Of a stretch of 64,000 bases of DNA, positions 52,453-61,371 are shown piece after piece. How positions within the stretch are numbered: the stretch's first letter is position 1; each line of letters begins with the position of its first letter. The translations under genes were made by a program, and so were the position numbers. The notes beneath the pieces are model-generated. The model was given only the letters and a program-made list of their open reading frames with translations, had not been told where the DNA came from and made no database searches. The DNA comes from Chryseobacterium oranimense (GTDB taxonomy: Bacteria; Bacteroidota; Bacteroidia; Flavobacteriales; Weeksellaceae): positions 620,001 through 684,000 of the forward strand of contig NZ_FQWT01000001.1 in the NCBI RefSeq assembly GCF_900129755.1, written 5' to 3'.

Positions 52453-53352
52453 TTAATTTTTCAATAAATGCTGCAGCGCTTTATCCAGTTCAGGATAAGA
52501 AAACTGAAATCCGGCTTTAATCAGTTTTTCGGGATAAACATTCCTGCTTTTCAATAAAAGTTCGGTTTCCGTATTCAAAAAGAGTGAAGCTATTTCCAGC
52601 TGCCATACCGGAGCATTTAATCCAAAAGGGATTTTGAGGTGTTTTCTCATTTTTGTCATAAGATCTTCGTTGGATACAGGATTGGGAGCGGTTACATTGA
52701 CAAGTCCTGATATATTTTCATGGTTAATGATCCATTCAACAGCTTCACAGAAATCATCAATATGAATCCAGCTTACTTTCTGCTGTCCCCGCCCCTGTTT
52801 TCCGCCTAAACCGAATTTTGTGATCGTACGCAATTTTGGGAAAGCGCCACCATTATTTCCTAAAACAATAGAGGTTCTTAAAGCTACCCTTCTTGTTCCT
52901 TCATCATTCATCTTAAAAAATTCTTTTTCCCAGCTTTTGCAGATATTCATTGAGAAATCGTCGCCGATAATTCCGTTTTCTTCTGTATTCAGTTGGGTTT
53001 CGGAATGTATATAAATGGTTGCTGAAGAGGCATTCAGCCAAATCCGAGGTTTTATGGTACATTGGTCGACTGCCTGCTGAAGTACTTTTGTGCTGTCGAT
53101 TCTTGATCTATAAATTTCCTCTTTGTTCTTTTCGTTATATCTGCAGTCCACAGACTTTCCTGTAAGGTTGATCAGTACATCGGCTCCTTCAATGCTGTTC
53201 TTCCATTCACCCAATGACCGGGCATCCCAATACATCTCATTGCTGCGTTTTGGCTTTCTTGTCAGAACAGATACCTGAGCACCTTTTTCTTTAAAATATT
53301 TTTCCAGGCTTTCTCCTAAAAATCCGGTTCCGCCTGCTATTATTATTTTCAT
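52453..53352 (-). CDS. TIGR01777-family epimerase-like protein (extended SDR)
   Basis: The 299-residue protein starts with a Rossmann NAD(P)-binding motif GGTGFLG (residues 7-13). It has GADVLINLTGKSVDCRYN in the position usual for the YfcH/TIGR01777 group, and a C-terminal DUF1731-like helical part (KIPFGLNAPVWQLEIASLFLNTETELLLKSRNVYPEKLIKAGF). The family looks like sugar-nucleotide epimerases, but substrates are unknown. In flavobacteria it often stands with DUF2071 and SRPBCC genes as here, all on the minus strand. The gene is intact. Confidence 0.9.
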   Translation of the reverse strand: MKIIIAGGTGFLGESLEKYFKEKGAQVSVLTRKPKRSNEMYWDARSLGEWKNSIEGADVLINLTGKSVDCRYNEKNKEEIYRSRIDSTKVLQQAVDQCTIKPRIWLNASSATIYIHSETQLNTEENGIIGDDFSMNICKSWEKEFFKMNDEGTRRVALRTSIVLGNNGGAFPKLRTITKFGLGGKQGRGQQKVSWIHIDDFCEAVEWIINHENISGLVNVTAPNPVSNEDLMTKMRKHLKIPFGLNAPVWQLEIASLFLNTETELLLKSRNVYPEKLIKAGFQFSYPELDKALQHLLKN

Positions 53353-53404
53353 TGTGTTTTGAATTAGAATTTTAAAAATATTGTTTTTTCAGCAGATCTT
53401 TTCT

Positions 53405-54105
53405 TTAAATATATTTTTTTGTTTTCACTTCAATTTCAGAACCTTCCGCAAGCATGACAGAAATAGGGGTCTGATGGTTCAGGAATTCGAATTCTTTTCC
53501 GTACAGCGTTCTAAATTCTATATTCAGCTTACAATCTTTAATCTGATAATACTCCCATTTAGGGTGGCACACTTCATATTCTGAAGTTTTATTTTCTCTT
53601 TTTGTAAATCCAAAATAATGTTCTGTAATAAACTCAAATTCTGAGTTTGTTTCCATAGAAAGAGGATTGCTGTCTGCAACGATCTGCATGGAGTGCCAGC
53701 TTCCATTTTTCCATGAGTATTTCACCGTGAGTTCATCATTATTTACATTGATTTCATTGCTCATGGGCATCATTTTATAGTTTTCTTTGTAAAACAGATT
53801 GGCCACAAAACTGAGCGCATATCTGGAACAATTTCCTTAATGAAGACCACTCCTCTTTTCCAGACGTTTTTTTCTTTCTTTTTAACGTAAAACCTCAGGT
53901 TAACTTCTTCAAAATTTCTGTAAAAAGGAATGGAAAGTCCTAATAATTTTGTGTTTAAAAACATAAATCCCACAAGGCTTACATAACATTTACCGTGATA
54001 AAAATCGAGTTCTGTACCTTCGGGAAGATATTTTATTAAAATCTCAGGGTCTATTTCGTAATTGATGATGGCTAACTTCCGCCATTCTGCTTCCAGGAAG
54101 TTCAT
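53405..54105 (-). pseudogene. DUF2071/YqjF-like gene with a frameshift
   Basis: Two overlapping minus-strand frames encode the two halves of one DUF2071 (YqjF) protein. The first half (from MNFLEAEWRKLAIINYEID at 54105) reads well to KEIVP, then runs into another frame and stops at 53770. The second half continues in the +1-shifted frame as RYALSFVANLFYKENYKMMPM down to 53405. A single missing base near 53823-53828 explains this. Either the gene is broken in this strain, or the assembly has an indel here. Restored, the protein has about 233 residues, the normal size. It is part of a minus-strand cluster with the SRPBCC gene 11 bp upstream. Confidence 0.8.
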
Positions 54106-54116
54106 TCTTTTTCATT

Positions 54117-54584
54117 TTAAATGTTAATAATTGTGTGATTTTCGGCTATTTCCCTGATCAGTTGATTCCGCTGCAACAGGAATTTCTTCATGTAATCTTT
54201 CAGGAAGAAGTGGTTAAAAAGTTTTCCCACCCATCCCAGCGGAGATTCAAACTCGAAGATATCAATCATTACCGTACTGCCGTTTTTTTGTTTGAAAATA
54301 TGCTGATGTTTCATTGATTTAAAAGCTCCTTTAAGCATTACATCTGTGAATTGGGAGGGTTTTTCCATGCTGATAATCTTTGTGGTCAAAGTTTGATTTA
54401 CTCCTAAATGTCTGGCTCTCCATGTTACGGTTTCACCTTCTTCAATAAGACCGGACGTTCTTCCTGCTATTGCTTTTTCATTGGTTTTTGATGTTGATTT
54501 TTGGTGCAGATCAATATCTCTGGCTAAATCAAAGACTTTATGAATATCTGCTTTGATCAGGGTTTCTAAATATATTGTTGTCAT
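54117..54584 (-). CDS. SRPBCC-fold protein
   Basis: The 155-residue protein has the START/Bet v1-like fold: a beta strand with IYLETLIKADIHKVFDLARDIDLH, then strands with WRARHLGVNQTLTTKI, and a long C-terminal helix (WVGKLFNHFFLKDYMKKFLLQRNQLI). The group binds hydrophobic ligands, and its natural ligand is not known. It stands in the same run as the DUF2071 gene and the TIGR01777 protein. This trio with a helical-hydrophobic neighbourhood is common in flavobacteria. Start and length are normal. Confidence 0.85.
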   Translation of the reverse strand: MTTIYLETLIKADIHKVFDLARDIDLHQKSTSKTNEKAIAGRTSGLIEEGETVTWRARHLGVNQTLTTKIISMEKPSQFTDVMLKGAFKSMKHQHIFKQKNGSTVMIDIFEFESPLGWVGKLFNHFFLKDYMKKFLLQRNQLIREIAENHTIINI

Positions 54585-54635
54585 TTTTAAGTTTTTAAGT
54601 GCGAGTTGCGGGATACAAGGTGCAGGATGAGATAT

Positions 54636-54998
54636 TTATTTTTGATATTGATAGAATTTATAAGCGTCAAAAATATAAACCAGAGCTAAAATTGGGCTAT
54701 AATAAACACCGAAAAATGGGATCACTAACAACAGATTATAGGCCTGCGATTTAAAAATGACGAGTAATAATAAAGAAATCCAGATGGGCATAATAAATAC
54801 TCCGTAAATAATGAAAAGTATAGATTTTTCTTCCTTAAAAAAAAGCTTGATTATATAGCTTATTAATTGAGAAATTCCTACTATAAAGTGAAATGACAGA
54901 CCTCCAATAAAAGAATTATCCATTGTAAAGATTGAGATAATTCCTATAATTAAAATCAATAGCTGAATATAGAAATCGTATTTTGCAAAGGTTTTCAT
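54636..54998 (-). CDS. Four-helix membrane protein of unknown function
   Basis: The 120-residue protein has four hydrophobic helices (about 10-27, 30-50, 60-80 and 85-108) joined by short charged loops, and ends in YKFYQYQK. It has no known signature. It follows the two paralogous small membrane proteins (55077-55833) on the same strand and may be transcribed with them under the GbsR/MarR-type regulator. Function is unknown. Confidence 0.65.
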   Translation of the reverse strand: MKTFAKYDFYIQLLILIIGIISIFTMDNSFIGGLSFHFIVGISQLISYIIKLFFKEEKSILFIIYGVFIMPIWISLLLLVIFKSQAYNLLLVIPFFGVYYSPILALVYIFDAYKFYQYQK

Positions 54999-55076
54999 GA
55001 TTGTTAATTTTAAAAGGTTAAAAAATCGCCTCTGGTTCTTTTGTTAGAAGATCTGAAGGTGAGATACATCCAGATT

Positions 55077-55481
55077 TTAAATATCAGTGTCTTCATTTTC
55101 TATAAATTTTTCTTTGTTCATGGCGTGTTTACGGCCTTTAAGGAATAATAAAAGGTTGAGAAGCATCATAACTCCAAGATAAATAGAGAAGCCGCCGATT
55201 TTTTTACTTAAAGCAACAACTAATCTTTCTACGGTTTCAATCTGGAAAAATTCAATGATGCATAAGGCAAAACCAATATTCAGGAGATAAAATCCGATCT
55301 TAAATAAAGAATTTGTAGCCATTGCAATATCTTCTTTCTGGTGAAAAATATCAATCATGAATGTTTTTGAATTTTTGAACAGAAACTGGGACACCAATAC
55401 GGTAAGAGCAATTACTATTGGAAGATAGATCATGTACGCTGAAAAATTGTACGTTGCGGTAGTTAAAACTGTTGTGTTCAT
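55077..55481 (-). CDS. Small membrane protein, paralog of the next gene
   Basis: The 134-residue protein has three to four membrane helices. Its middle and end (NSLFKIGFYLLNIGFALCII, then VERLVVALSKKIGGFSIYLGVMMLLNLLLFLKGRK) line up with those of the gene at 55489-55833 (NRILLGCYYLLNLGYIAVN, then VEELISVTAVRIGYIALILCVLHYMN), so the two arose by duplication. They are 7 bp apart and probably form a heteromer. No family function is known to me. Confidence 0.7.
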   Translation of the reverse strand: MNTTVLTTATYNFSAYMIYLPIVIALTVLVSQFLFKNSKTFMIDIFHQKEDIAMATNSLFKIGFYLLNIGFALCIIEFFQIETVERLVVALSKKIGGFSIYLGVMMLLNLLLFLKGRKHAMNKEKFIENEDTDI

Positions 55482-55488
55482 AACTGTA

Positions 55489-55833
55489 TTATTTTAAGGT
55501 TAGTTTATTTTTTAAGAAGTAAAGGGTAAAAATGTTCATATAATGCAGTACACAAAGGATTAGAGCGATATATCCGATACGGACTGCTGTCACGGAAATA
55601 AGTTCTTCTACGGAGCCGACTTTGTCCCAAAATGCAAGGTTGACAGCAATATACCCCAGGTTCAGCAAATAGTAGCATCCGAGGAGTATCCTGTTGATGG
55701 TAAGACACATCCCTTTATCATGAAGAAGATATTCCAGGTAGGACTTTCCGGCTATAAAACATCTCCTTCCCACATCAATAGTGATGTAAAAGCTCACCGT
55801 AAGGAAAATGACATATGATACTATATTGAACAT
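55489..55833 (-). CDS. Small membrane protein, paralog of the preceding gene
   Basis: The 114-residue protein has three or four membrane helices and shares its pattern with the 55077-55481 protein (see there). The N-terminal helix carries FYITIDVGRRCFIAGKSYLEYLLHDKG, and a short basic tail ends the chain. It is 77 bp downstream of the GbsR/MarR-like gene on the same strand. Such layouts suggest that the regulator controls the membrane pair. Confidence 0.7.
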   Translation of the reverse strand: MFNIVSYVIFLTVSFYITIDVGRRCFIAGKSYLEYLLHDKGMCLTINRILLGCYYLLNLGYIAVNLAFWDKVGSVEELISVTAVRIGYIALILCVLHYMNIFTLYFLKNKLTLK

Positions 55834-55910
55834 TTTGTATGTATTATATTTTCAGTAATTTTTGAAAATTAAATTCAAATAAAAAAGGATTTGAGTCCTC
55901 TTTTATTTTC

Positions 55911-56414
55911 CTATTTCAACAGGTTGGTGATTTTCCCTACCAGCCAGTGGTCATCGCTTTTAATCGCTAGATCCATAATATTGTTGATCTTTCCTGTTAC
56001 AGAACTGAAATCGTCCATCAGTTTTATAAATTCTCTGGCTTCTTCGGAATCTTTATCATCGATATTTTTCAGCTCTTCCAAAAAAGAAATAACGGGCTCT
56101 ATCTCTCTTTTTCTGCGTTCTTTCGTAATCTGTTTGAAGAGGTACCAGATGTCTTTTTCTGCTACGAAATATTCTTTGCGGTCGCCTTTGATGAATTCTT
56201 TTCTTACAATTCCCCAGTCTATTAAAGCGCGGAGATTCATATTGGCATTTCCTCTTGAAATTTCCAACTGCTCCATCACCTCATCCGTAGATAATGGTTT
56301 TCCACTTGCCAGAAGCAGTGCATGAACCTGCGCCATCGTACGGTTGATTCCCCAGTTAGTAGCGAATGTCCCCCAGGTTTGTACGTATTTTTCTTTTGCT
56401 TCTGAAAGTTTCAT
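55911..56414 (-). CDS. GbsR/MarR-family transcriptional regulator
   Basis: The 167-residue protein has a winged helix-turn-helix (about 20-95: WGINRTMAQVHALLLASGKPLSTDEVMEQLEISRGNANMNLRALIDWGIVRKEFIKGDRKEYF) of the GbsR type, followed by a helical dimer region. In Bacillus GbsR controls choline uptake, but many flavobacterial members have no known ligand. It is the first gene of a minus-strand run of small membrane proteins, SRPBCC, DUF2071 and epimerase genes and is the best candidate to control them. Confidence 0.88.
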   Translation of the reverse strand: MKLSEAKEKYVQTWGTFATNWGINRTMAQVHALLLASGKPLSTDEVMEQLEISRGNANMNLRALIDWGIVRKEFIKGDRKEYFVAEKDIWYLFKQITKERRKREIEPVISFLEELKNIDDKDSEEAREFIKLMDDFSSVTGKINNIMDLAIKSDDHWLVGKITNLLK

Positions 56415-56528
56415 TATTTCTCTTTTTATTTCTATAACAAATGTAATTATATTTTTTGAATTTTCAATAATTTTTGAAAATTAATTTTAAAATAAAACAG
56501 ACATTTTTTACAATGCCTGTTTCTGATG

Positions 56529-59000
56529 CTATTTCTGGATGGATTTATACGCTTCTATCAATCTTATAAACTCAGATCTGTATCCTTCCTCATCTTTGTT
56601 TTTGCCTTCTTTTGCAAGGGTTTCAATACTGTTGAGATCTTTTTTATCAAGCAGCTTAGAATCTCTCAGAACCAATCCGAACCATGCAACGGATGATGCA
56701 AATTTGAAATCCGGACTTGCAGATTCTATAAATTCATCAGAGTTTTTGATGACCTGATTGATTTCAATACTTTTATCTTCATCAGGTTTTTTATATCTGA
56801 ATTTTACCGTACCCAATTCGTCTCCGAAGTTCTGGGAATGAGAAGTTGTTGTATATTTTAATTTGGTTTCCTTGGGTATAAAAGCAGACTTCACATTTGC
56901 AGGGATGATCTCATATAAAGCAGTCACAGTATGCCCGCTCCCCAGTTCTCCCGCATCAATTTTATCGTTGGTAAAGTCTTCATTTCTAAGTTTCCTGTTT
57001 TCATACCCGATCAGACGGTAAGAACTTACGTATTTCGGATTAAATTCTATCTGGATTTTCACATCTTTGGCAATGGCATACATGCTTCCTGCAAATTCTT
57101 TTCCGAGGAATTTATTGGCTTCCTGCATATTGTCAATATAAGCATAATTCCCGTTACCTTTATCTGCTAAAGTTTCCAGTCTGTTATCCTTATAATTTCC
57201 CATTCCATAGCCAAGACAGGTAAGAAATACTCCGGATTTTCTTTTTTCTTCAATGAGTGTTTCAAGGCCTTCAACGGAAGATTCTCCCACATTAAAGTCC
57301 CCGTCTGTCGCTATAATTACCCTGTTATTTCCGCCTTTTATAAAGTTCTCCTGAGCCAGTTTATAGGCAAGCTCTATTCCTGCCCCACCAGCTGTGCTTC
57401 CGCCGGCATTAAGTTTATCCAAAGCTTCTATAATTTTGTCTTTTTCTTTTGCTGAAGTCGGTGGCAGAACCATTCCTGCGCTTCCGGCATAGACTACAAT
57501 TCCTACTTTATCCTGCGGCCTGAGCTGGTTAAGTAACACTTTGAAAGAAGATTTCAGGAGAGGAAGCTTATTCTCTTCATTCATAGAACCGGAAACATCT
57601 ATCAGAAATACCAGATTTGAATTGGGAATATTTTCGGTCGGGACATTTCTTCCCTGAAGCCCTATTTTTAAAAGCTTATGGCCGGGATTCCATGGTGCAT
57701 CGCTATATTCGGTATTGATTGAAAATGGAACATTATTTTTAGGCTGAGGATAGCTGTATTTGAAGTAGTTAATCATTTCTTCAATTCTTACTGCATTTTT
57801 ATCGACTTTATTACCAGCATTGATCATTCTCCTGATATTGGAGTAGGAAGCATTGTCTACATCAATAGAGAATGTTGATACTGGCTGATTTTTTGTCAGT
57901 TCAAATGAATTCTCCTCAAATTCATCATATTCTTCATGATCAGAAACTGTATTCTGCTTGTATTGACTGATTGTTTCCTGCATTTCTTCCATCCTTTTTT
58001 TCTCTTTTCTGGAAAGCCTTTTGGTTTTTACCAATATAACCCCGTTCATTCCCTGGTTTCCATACAATGCAGATGCAGCAGCTCCTTTTACAACTTCTAT
58101 ACTTTCAATTTTTTTAGGATTTAAAGCGCTGAAATAGTCGCGGTCTACTTTTTTACCGTTAACAATAACTAACAGATCAGCTGTTCCTTTTAAACTTGAG
58201 GAACCTCTTATGGCAATAGAATTATTATTCTTAAAATAACCATTATTATTAATTGTATTGAAAGTATTTCTAATCTCATCTTTTTGTCTTCTTTTAATTC
58301 CACTTGCACTCTGTATCTGTAAACCAGATACTTTTCCCTGAAGCTGTTGGGTAGTATTTGATGCAATATAATTGGATTGTACACTTACTGCGCTTGAAGT
58401 ATATTCAGATTTCTTTTTAGGAAGAAGTGCAGTTACAACCACTTCTTCAATATTTTGAGTTCTTAAAGTATCTTTCCACTGTCCTCCTCTTTTTTGAGAA
58501 GCCGGTTCACCCGTTTCATCTTTCTTTTTAATCAAATACTCATCCGTTGAATACTCTGCTTTCCTTGAGGAATAGATTTCATTATAACTGTTATTGGCAG
58601 CTTTTTTAATCACTTCAGGCTCATAAGCTAAGGCAGGTGCTTTTTGAGATGACTCTGAAACTTCAATTTCCTTTTGAATATTGGATTTTACCGTACTGTC
58701 AATTGCGTGGACACTACTTTTTTCAGGACGGGTTTCCATTCTGTTTTCTACAATGAGAGGCTTTGAAGTATCAACAGTTTTATTTTTACTGATGAAATAA
58801 AATGCTCCCAAACCGATAGCTAAACTTGCCGCAACCCCATACGGGAACCAAACGGGCAGTAATCTCTTCTTTTCTTCTTTTTCCTCTAACTTCTCTTCAA
58901 CTTTTGCCCAGACTTTATCAAAACCCGGAAAAACAGCCGGTTCTTCCGAAAGCCTGGAAGCCTCATTGAATCTTTTATCTATATCTTGATTATTTTCCAT
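56529..59000 (-). CDS. Anti-sigma-like / TonB-plug / von Willebrand A fusion protein
   Basis: This 823-residue protein begins with a soluble acidic region and one membrane helix (about 48-67), as in anti-sigma factors. It continues with a linker and a TonB-receptor-like plug domain (about 205-335: AVSVQSNYIASNTTQQLQGKVSGLQI, then IESIEVVKGAAASALYGNQGMNG). A von Willebrand A domain of the YfbK type follows, with N-terminal FSIDVDNASYSNIRR, MIDAS DVSGS in FLIDVSGSMNEENK, and the C-terminal DUF3520 part. No beta-barrel is present, so the plug is used as a stand-alone domain. Its gene begins 11 bp after the ECF sigma gene, so they probably act as a pair. Confidence 0.85.
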   Translation of the reverse strand: MENNQDIDKRFNEASRLSEEPAVFPGFDKVWAKVEEKLEEKEEKKRLLPVWFPYGVAASLAIGLGAFYFISKNKTVDTSKPLIVENRMETRPEKSSVHAIDSTVKSNIQKEIEVSESSQKAPALAYEPEVIKKAANNSYNEIYSSRKAEYSTDEYLIKKKDETGEPASQKRGGQWKDTLRTQNIEEVVVTALLPKKKSEYTSSAVSVQSNYIASNTTQQLQGKVSGLQIQSASGIKRRQKDEIRNTFNTINNNGYFKNNNSIAIRGSSSLKGTADLLVIVNGKKVDRDYFSALNPKKIESIEVVKGAAASALYGNQGMNGVILVKTKRLSRKEKKRMEEMQETISQYKQNTVSDHEEYDEFEENSFELTKNQPVSTFSIDVDNASYSNIRRMINAGNKVDKNAVRIEEMINYFKYSYPQPKNNVPFSINTEYSDAPWNPGHKLLKIGLQGRNVPTENIPNSNLVFLIDVSGSMNEENKLPLLKSSFKVLLNQLRPQDKVGIVVYAGSAGMVLPPTSAKEKDKIIEALDKLNAGGSTAGGAGIELAYKLAQENFIKGGNNRVIIATDGDFNVGESSVEGLETLIEEKRKSGVFLTCLGYGMGNYKDNRLETLADKGNGNYAYIDNMQEANKFLGKEFAGSMYAIAKDVKIQIEFNPKYVSSYRLIGYENRKLRNEDFTNDKIDAGELGSGHTVTALYEIIPANVKSAFIPKETKLKYTTTSHSQNFGDELGTVKFRYKKPDEDKSIEINQVIKNSDEFIESASPDFKFASSVAWFGLVLRDSKLLDKKDLNSIETLAKEGKNKDEEGYRSEFIRLIEAYKSIQK

Positions 59001-59011
59001 TGTTCTAAAGT

Positions 59012-59530
59012 TTAAATGTTCTGATTGATCAAAAGTTCCTGTAATTTTTTCCTTGCAAAATTGAGCTGGGATTTCGATGTTCCTTCACTGATGGAAAGCA
59101 TTGACGCAATTTCTTTATGCGGGTATCCTTCGATCGCAAAAAGGTTAAATATTGCCCTGCAGCCTTCAGGAAGAAAGTTCAGCAGGCTCAGAATATCTTT
59201 TTCAAACGAAATATTCTCGGACGAGGTGCCTGAAGTCTCCACGAAGTTTTCATCCATAGAGATGAACTGGGCTTTAGTGGCCCTCAGCTTTTGAAGGCAT
59301 TCATTCACAGCAATTTTTCTGGCCCATGCTTCAAAAGTATCCAGATTCTGAAGCTGGGTGATCTTGGTGAATATCTTATAAAAAGTATCAGCTAATACTT
59401 CTTCAATATCTTCATCATTTTTCAGATAGCGTCTGCAGACTGAGTACAGCTTGCCCGCCATTTTCTCGTATACTTTCCGCTGTGCACTGCGGCTGCTACG
59501 CTGGCATTCTAATAGTAATTCTCTTTCCAT
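59012..59530 (-). CDS. ECF-type RNA polymerase sigma factor
   Basis: The 172-residue protein has sigma region 2 (about 15-85: RRYLKNDEDIEEVLADTFYKIFTKI, then WARKIAVNECLQKLR) and region 4 (about 115-165: LPEGCRAIFNLFAIEGYPHKEIASMLSISEGTSKSQLNFARKKLQELL), and no region 1 or 3. It would direct RNA polymerase to a few promoters after release from its partner. The next gene, 11 bp away, has an anti-sigma-like N-terminus and is the likely partner. Confidence 0.92.
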   Translation of the reverse strand: MERELLLECQRSSRSAQRKVYEKMAGKLYSVCRRYLKNDEDIEEVLADTFYKIFTKITQLQNLDTFEAWARKIAVNECLQKLRATKAQFISMDENFVETSGTSSENISFEKDILSLLNFLPEGCRAIFNLFAIEGYPHKEIASMLSISEGTSKSQLNFARKKLQELLINQNI

Positions 59531-59791
59531 AGTCAGGCTTTATACTCTTATAGATGCTTAAACTTTAAGATGGGTTGGAAATGGTTGTTTTTTTTTTGCA
59601 AAATGACAAAACAGTAAAATAGCGAAAACGCGAATAATTAAACTGGAATTTTTCTTACTCAATTCCTCAATAGCTATTTAACCTTTTGCCATTTGACCTT
59701 TTCATCTTTTTTTATTCATCCAATTTAACTTTTCCCCTTGTAACAAATCTCTAATATGAACGACTATTCATATAAATAATCTTTTATAGTA

Positions 59792-60994
59792 ATGAAAAAT
59801 ACCAAAATTGCCTCATTACTTTTTGTTTTGTCTGCAGGAAGTATGATGTTTGCCCAGGATGATTTAATCAACAAATTAAAAAACAATCAATCTCAAAATG
59901 CCAATTTTCAGTTCACAACGTTAAAGGACGTTGGAGCTACTTCAGTAAAAAACCAGGGTTCATCGGGAACCTGCTGGAGCTACTCAGGAAATTCATTCCT
60001 TGAATCCGAAATGCAGAGAATGGGTAAAAAGCCTGTAGATCTTGCTGAAATCTTTACAGCGAGGAATTCTTACCATGATAAAGCTAAATTATATGTTCTG
60101 AACAACGGAGCCATCAGCTGGGGCGACGGAGGCGAGCTGCATGACGTTATCAATATGTACAAAAAATACGGTGCGGTTCCCCAGGATGTTTATACAGGTC
60201 TGAAAGCAGGACAAACCCTGAACAATTTCAAGGAAATGCAGGGAAAAATAAAGCCTGTTTTGGACAGTCTTGTTCAGGCAGGTTCAAAGGGAAAACTTAC
60301 GGATAACTGGATGGATTCTGTAGATGCCATTCTGGATGAATACCTTGGAAAAGTACCGGCCAGCTTTACTTATGAAGGGAAAAATTATACCCCTAAAACA
60401 TTTGCTAAAGAAGTAGTGGGTATCAATCCTGAAGATTATATTGAACTCTCTTCTTATAAAGATTATCCGTATTACCAGAAATTTGTAGTTCCGATTCCTG
60501 ATAACTGGAGCCATGATTCCGACTGGAACGTTCCGATGAAAGACCTTACAGCTATCATTGACAATGCTGTAAACAAAGGATATTCCGTAGGTTGGGCAAC
60601 CGATGTTACCGAACCTTATTTCTCTTACAAAAATGGGGTAGCCTACGTTCCGGATGTAGATTTGAACACAATAACTGATGAAAACAAGCAGTCTTTGTTC
60701 ACCGAATCTAAGAAAGATAAAGCCATCACAGAAGATATGCGTCAAAAAGGGCTTAACAACCTTTCCACTACTGATGACCACGGTATGCATATCGTAGGAC
60801 TTGCAAAAGACCAAACCGGTAAAGAATATTATATGGTGAAGAACTCCTGGGGTGTAACCAACGATTTCGAAGGTTATATTTATGTAACAAGACCTTATGT
60901 AGAATACAAATCAACAGCTATCCTGATTCATAAGAACGCTGTACCGAAAAGCATTTTGAAGCAGTTAAAGCCTACCAAAAATATTGGTCTGTAA
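59792..60994 (+). CDS. Secreted C1-family peptidase (bleomycin hydrolase-like aminopeptidase C)
   Basis: The 400-residue protein has a signal peptide (1-22, SMMFAQ). Its papain-type core has Gln55 and Cys61 in VKNQGSSGTCWSYSG, the His in TTDDHGMHIVGLAKD (about 332) and the Asn in MVKNSWGV (about 352). The bleomycin-hydrolase-type insert lies between Cys and His. Members in Bacteroidetes are secreted or periplasmic, unlike the cytoplasmic bleomycin hydrolases. A strong terminator follows, then two small leader-peptide genes. The gene is complete and its length is normal. Confidence 0.92.
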   Translation: MKNTKIASLLFVLSAGSMMFAQDDLINKLKNNQSQNANFQFTTLKDVGATSVKNQGSSGTCWSYSGNSFLESEMQRMGKKPVDLAEIFTARNSYHDKAKLYVLNNGAISWGDGGELHDVINMYKKYGAVPQDVYTGLKAGQTLNNFKEMQGKIKPVLDSLVQAGSKGKLTDNWMDSVDAILDEYLGKVPASFTYEGKNYTPKTFAKEVVGINPEDYIELSSYKDYPYYQKFVVPIPDNWSHDSDWNVPMKDLTAIIDNAVNKGYSVGWATDVTEPYFSYKNGVAYVPDVDLNTITDENKQSLFTESKKDKAITEDMRQKGLNNLSTTDDHGMHIVGLAKDQTGKEYYMVKNSWGVTNDFEGYIYVTRPYVEYKSTAILIHKNAVPKSILKQLKPTKNIGL

Positions 60995-61052
60995 TCAATA
61001 AAAATCACTGTTACTGTCCCTGACAGTAATTTTAGATATTTAAATCTGTTAA

Positions 61053-61084
61053 AACCGCGCTCCGAAATATTTCGGAGCGCGGTT
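61053..61084 (+). terminator. Rho-independent terminator after the C1 peptidase
   Basis: A perfect 15-bp stem AACCGCGCTCCGAAA/TTTCGGAGCGCGGTT (61053-61067 with 61070-61084) has a 2-base centre and is followed by ATTTTATT. It separates the peptidase from the small peptide genes. Confidence 0.85.
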
Positions 61085-61170
61085 ATTTTATTGTTCCAAT
61101 ATTTTCACCTAAATTATTTCGCTGTTAAGTGAAAATATTCTAATTTTAAGTATCAAACAAATTATTATCT

Positions 61171-61329
61171 ATGAAAAATTTAAAAAAATTAGTAAAATCA
61201 GACCTGAAAAAAATTAATGGAGGCAGCGCTCCTGAATGTCCGGACGGAACCACTGCATGCTATCACCGTCCTCAAAACGGTATTCCAAGTTACTGGACCT
61301 GTGAACCGGGTGTTGGGTGTCCAAACTAA
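61171..61329 (+). CDS. Bacteriocin-like double-glycine leader peptide, copy 1
   Basis: This 52-residue gene is short but clear. It has the leader MKNLKKLVKSDLKKINGG (1-18), ending in a double glycine as in peptides exported by C39-peptidase ABC transporters. The mature part of 34 residues has four Cys (23, 30, 44, 50). It shares CP-GTTACY and a WxC unit with copy 2 downstream. The family is common in Chryseobacterium and is annotated bacteriocin-like. Activity is not known. No transporter or immunity gene is seen nearby. Confidence 0.8.
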   Translation: MKNLKKLVKSDLKKINGGSAPECPDGTTACYHRPQNGIPSYWTCEPGVGCPN

Positions 61330-61371
61330 GATCTTATCAAGCGAAGCTTACATTTTAAACTAAATTGAAAT

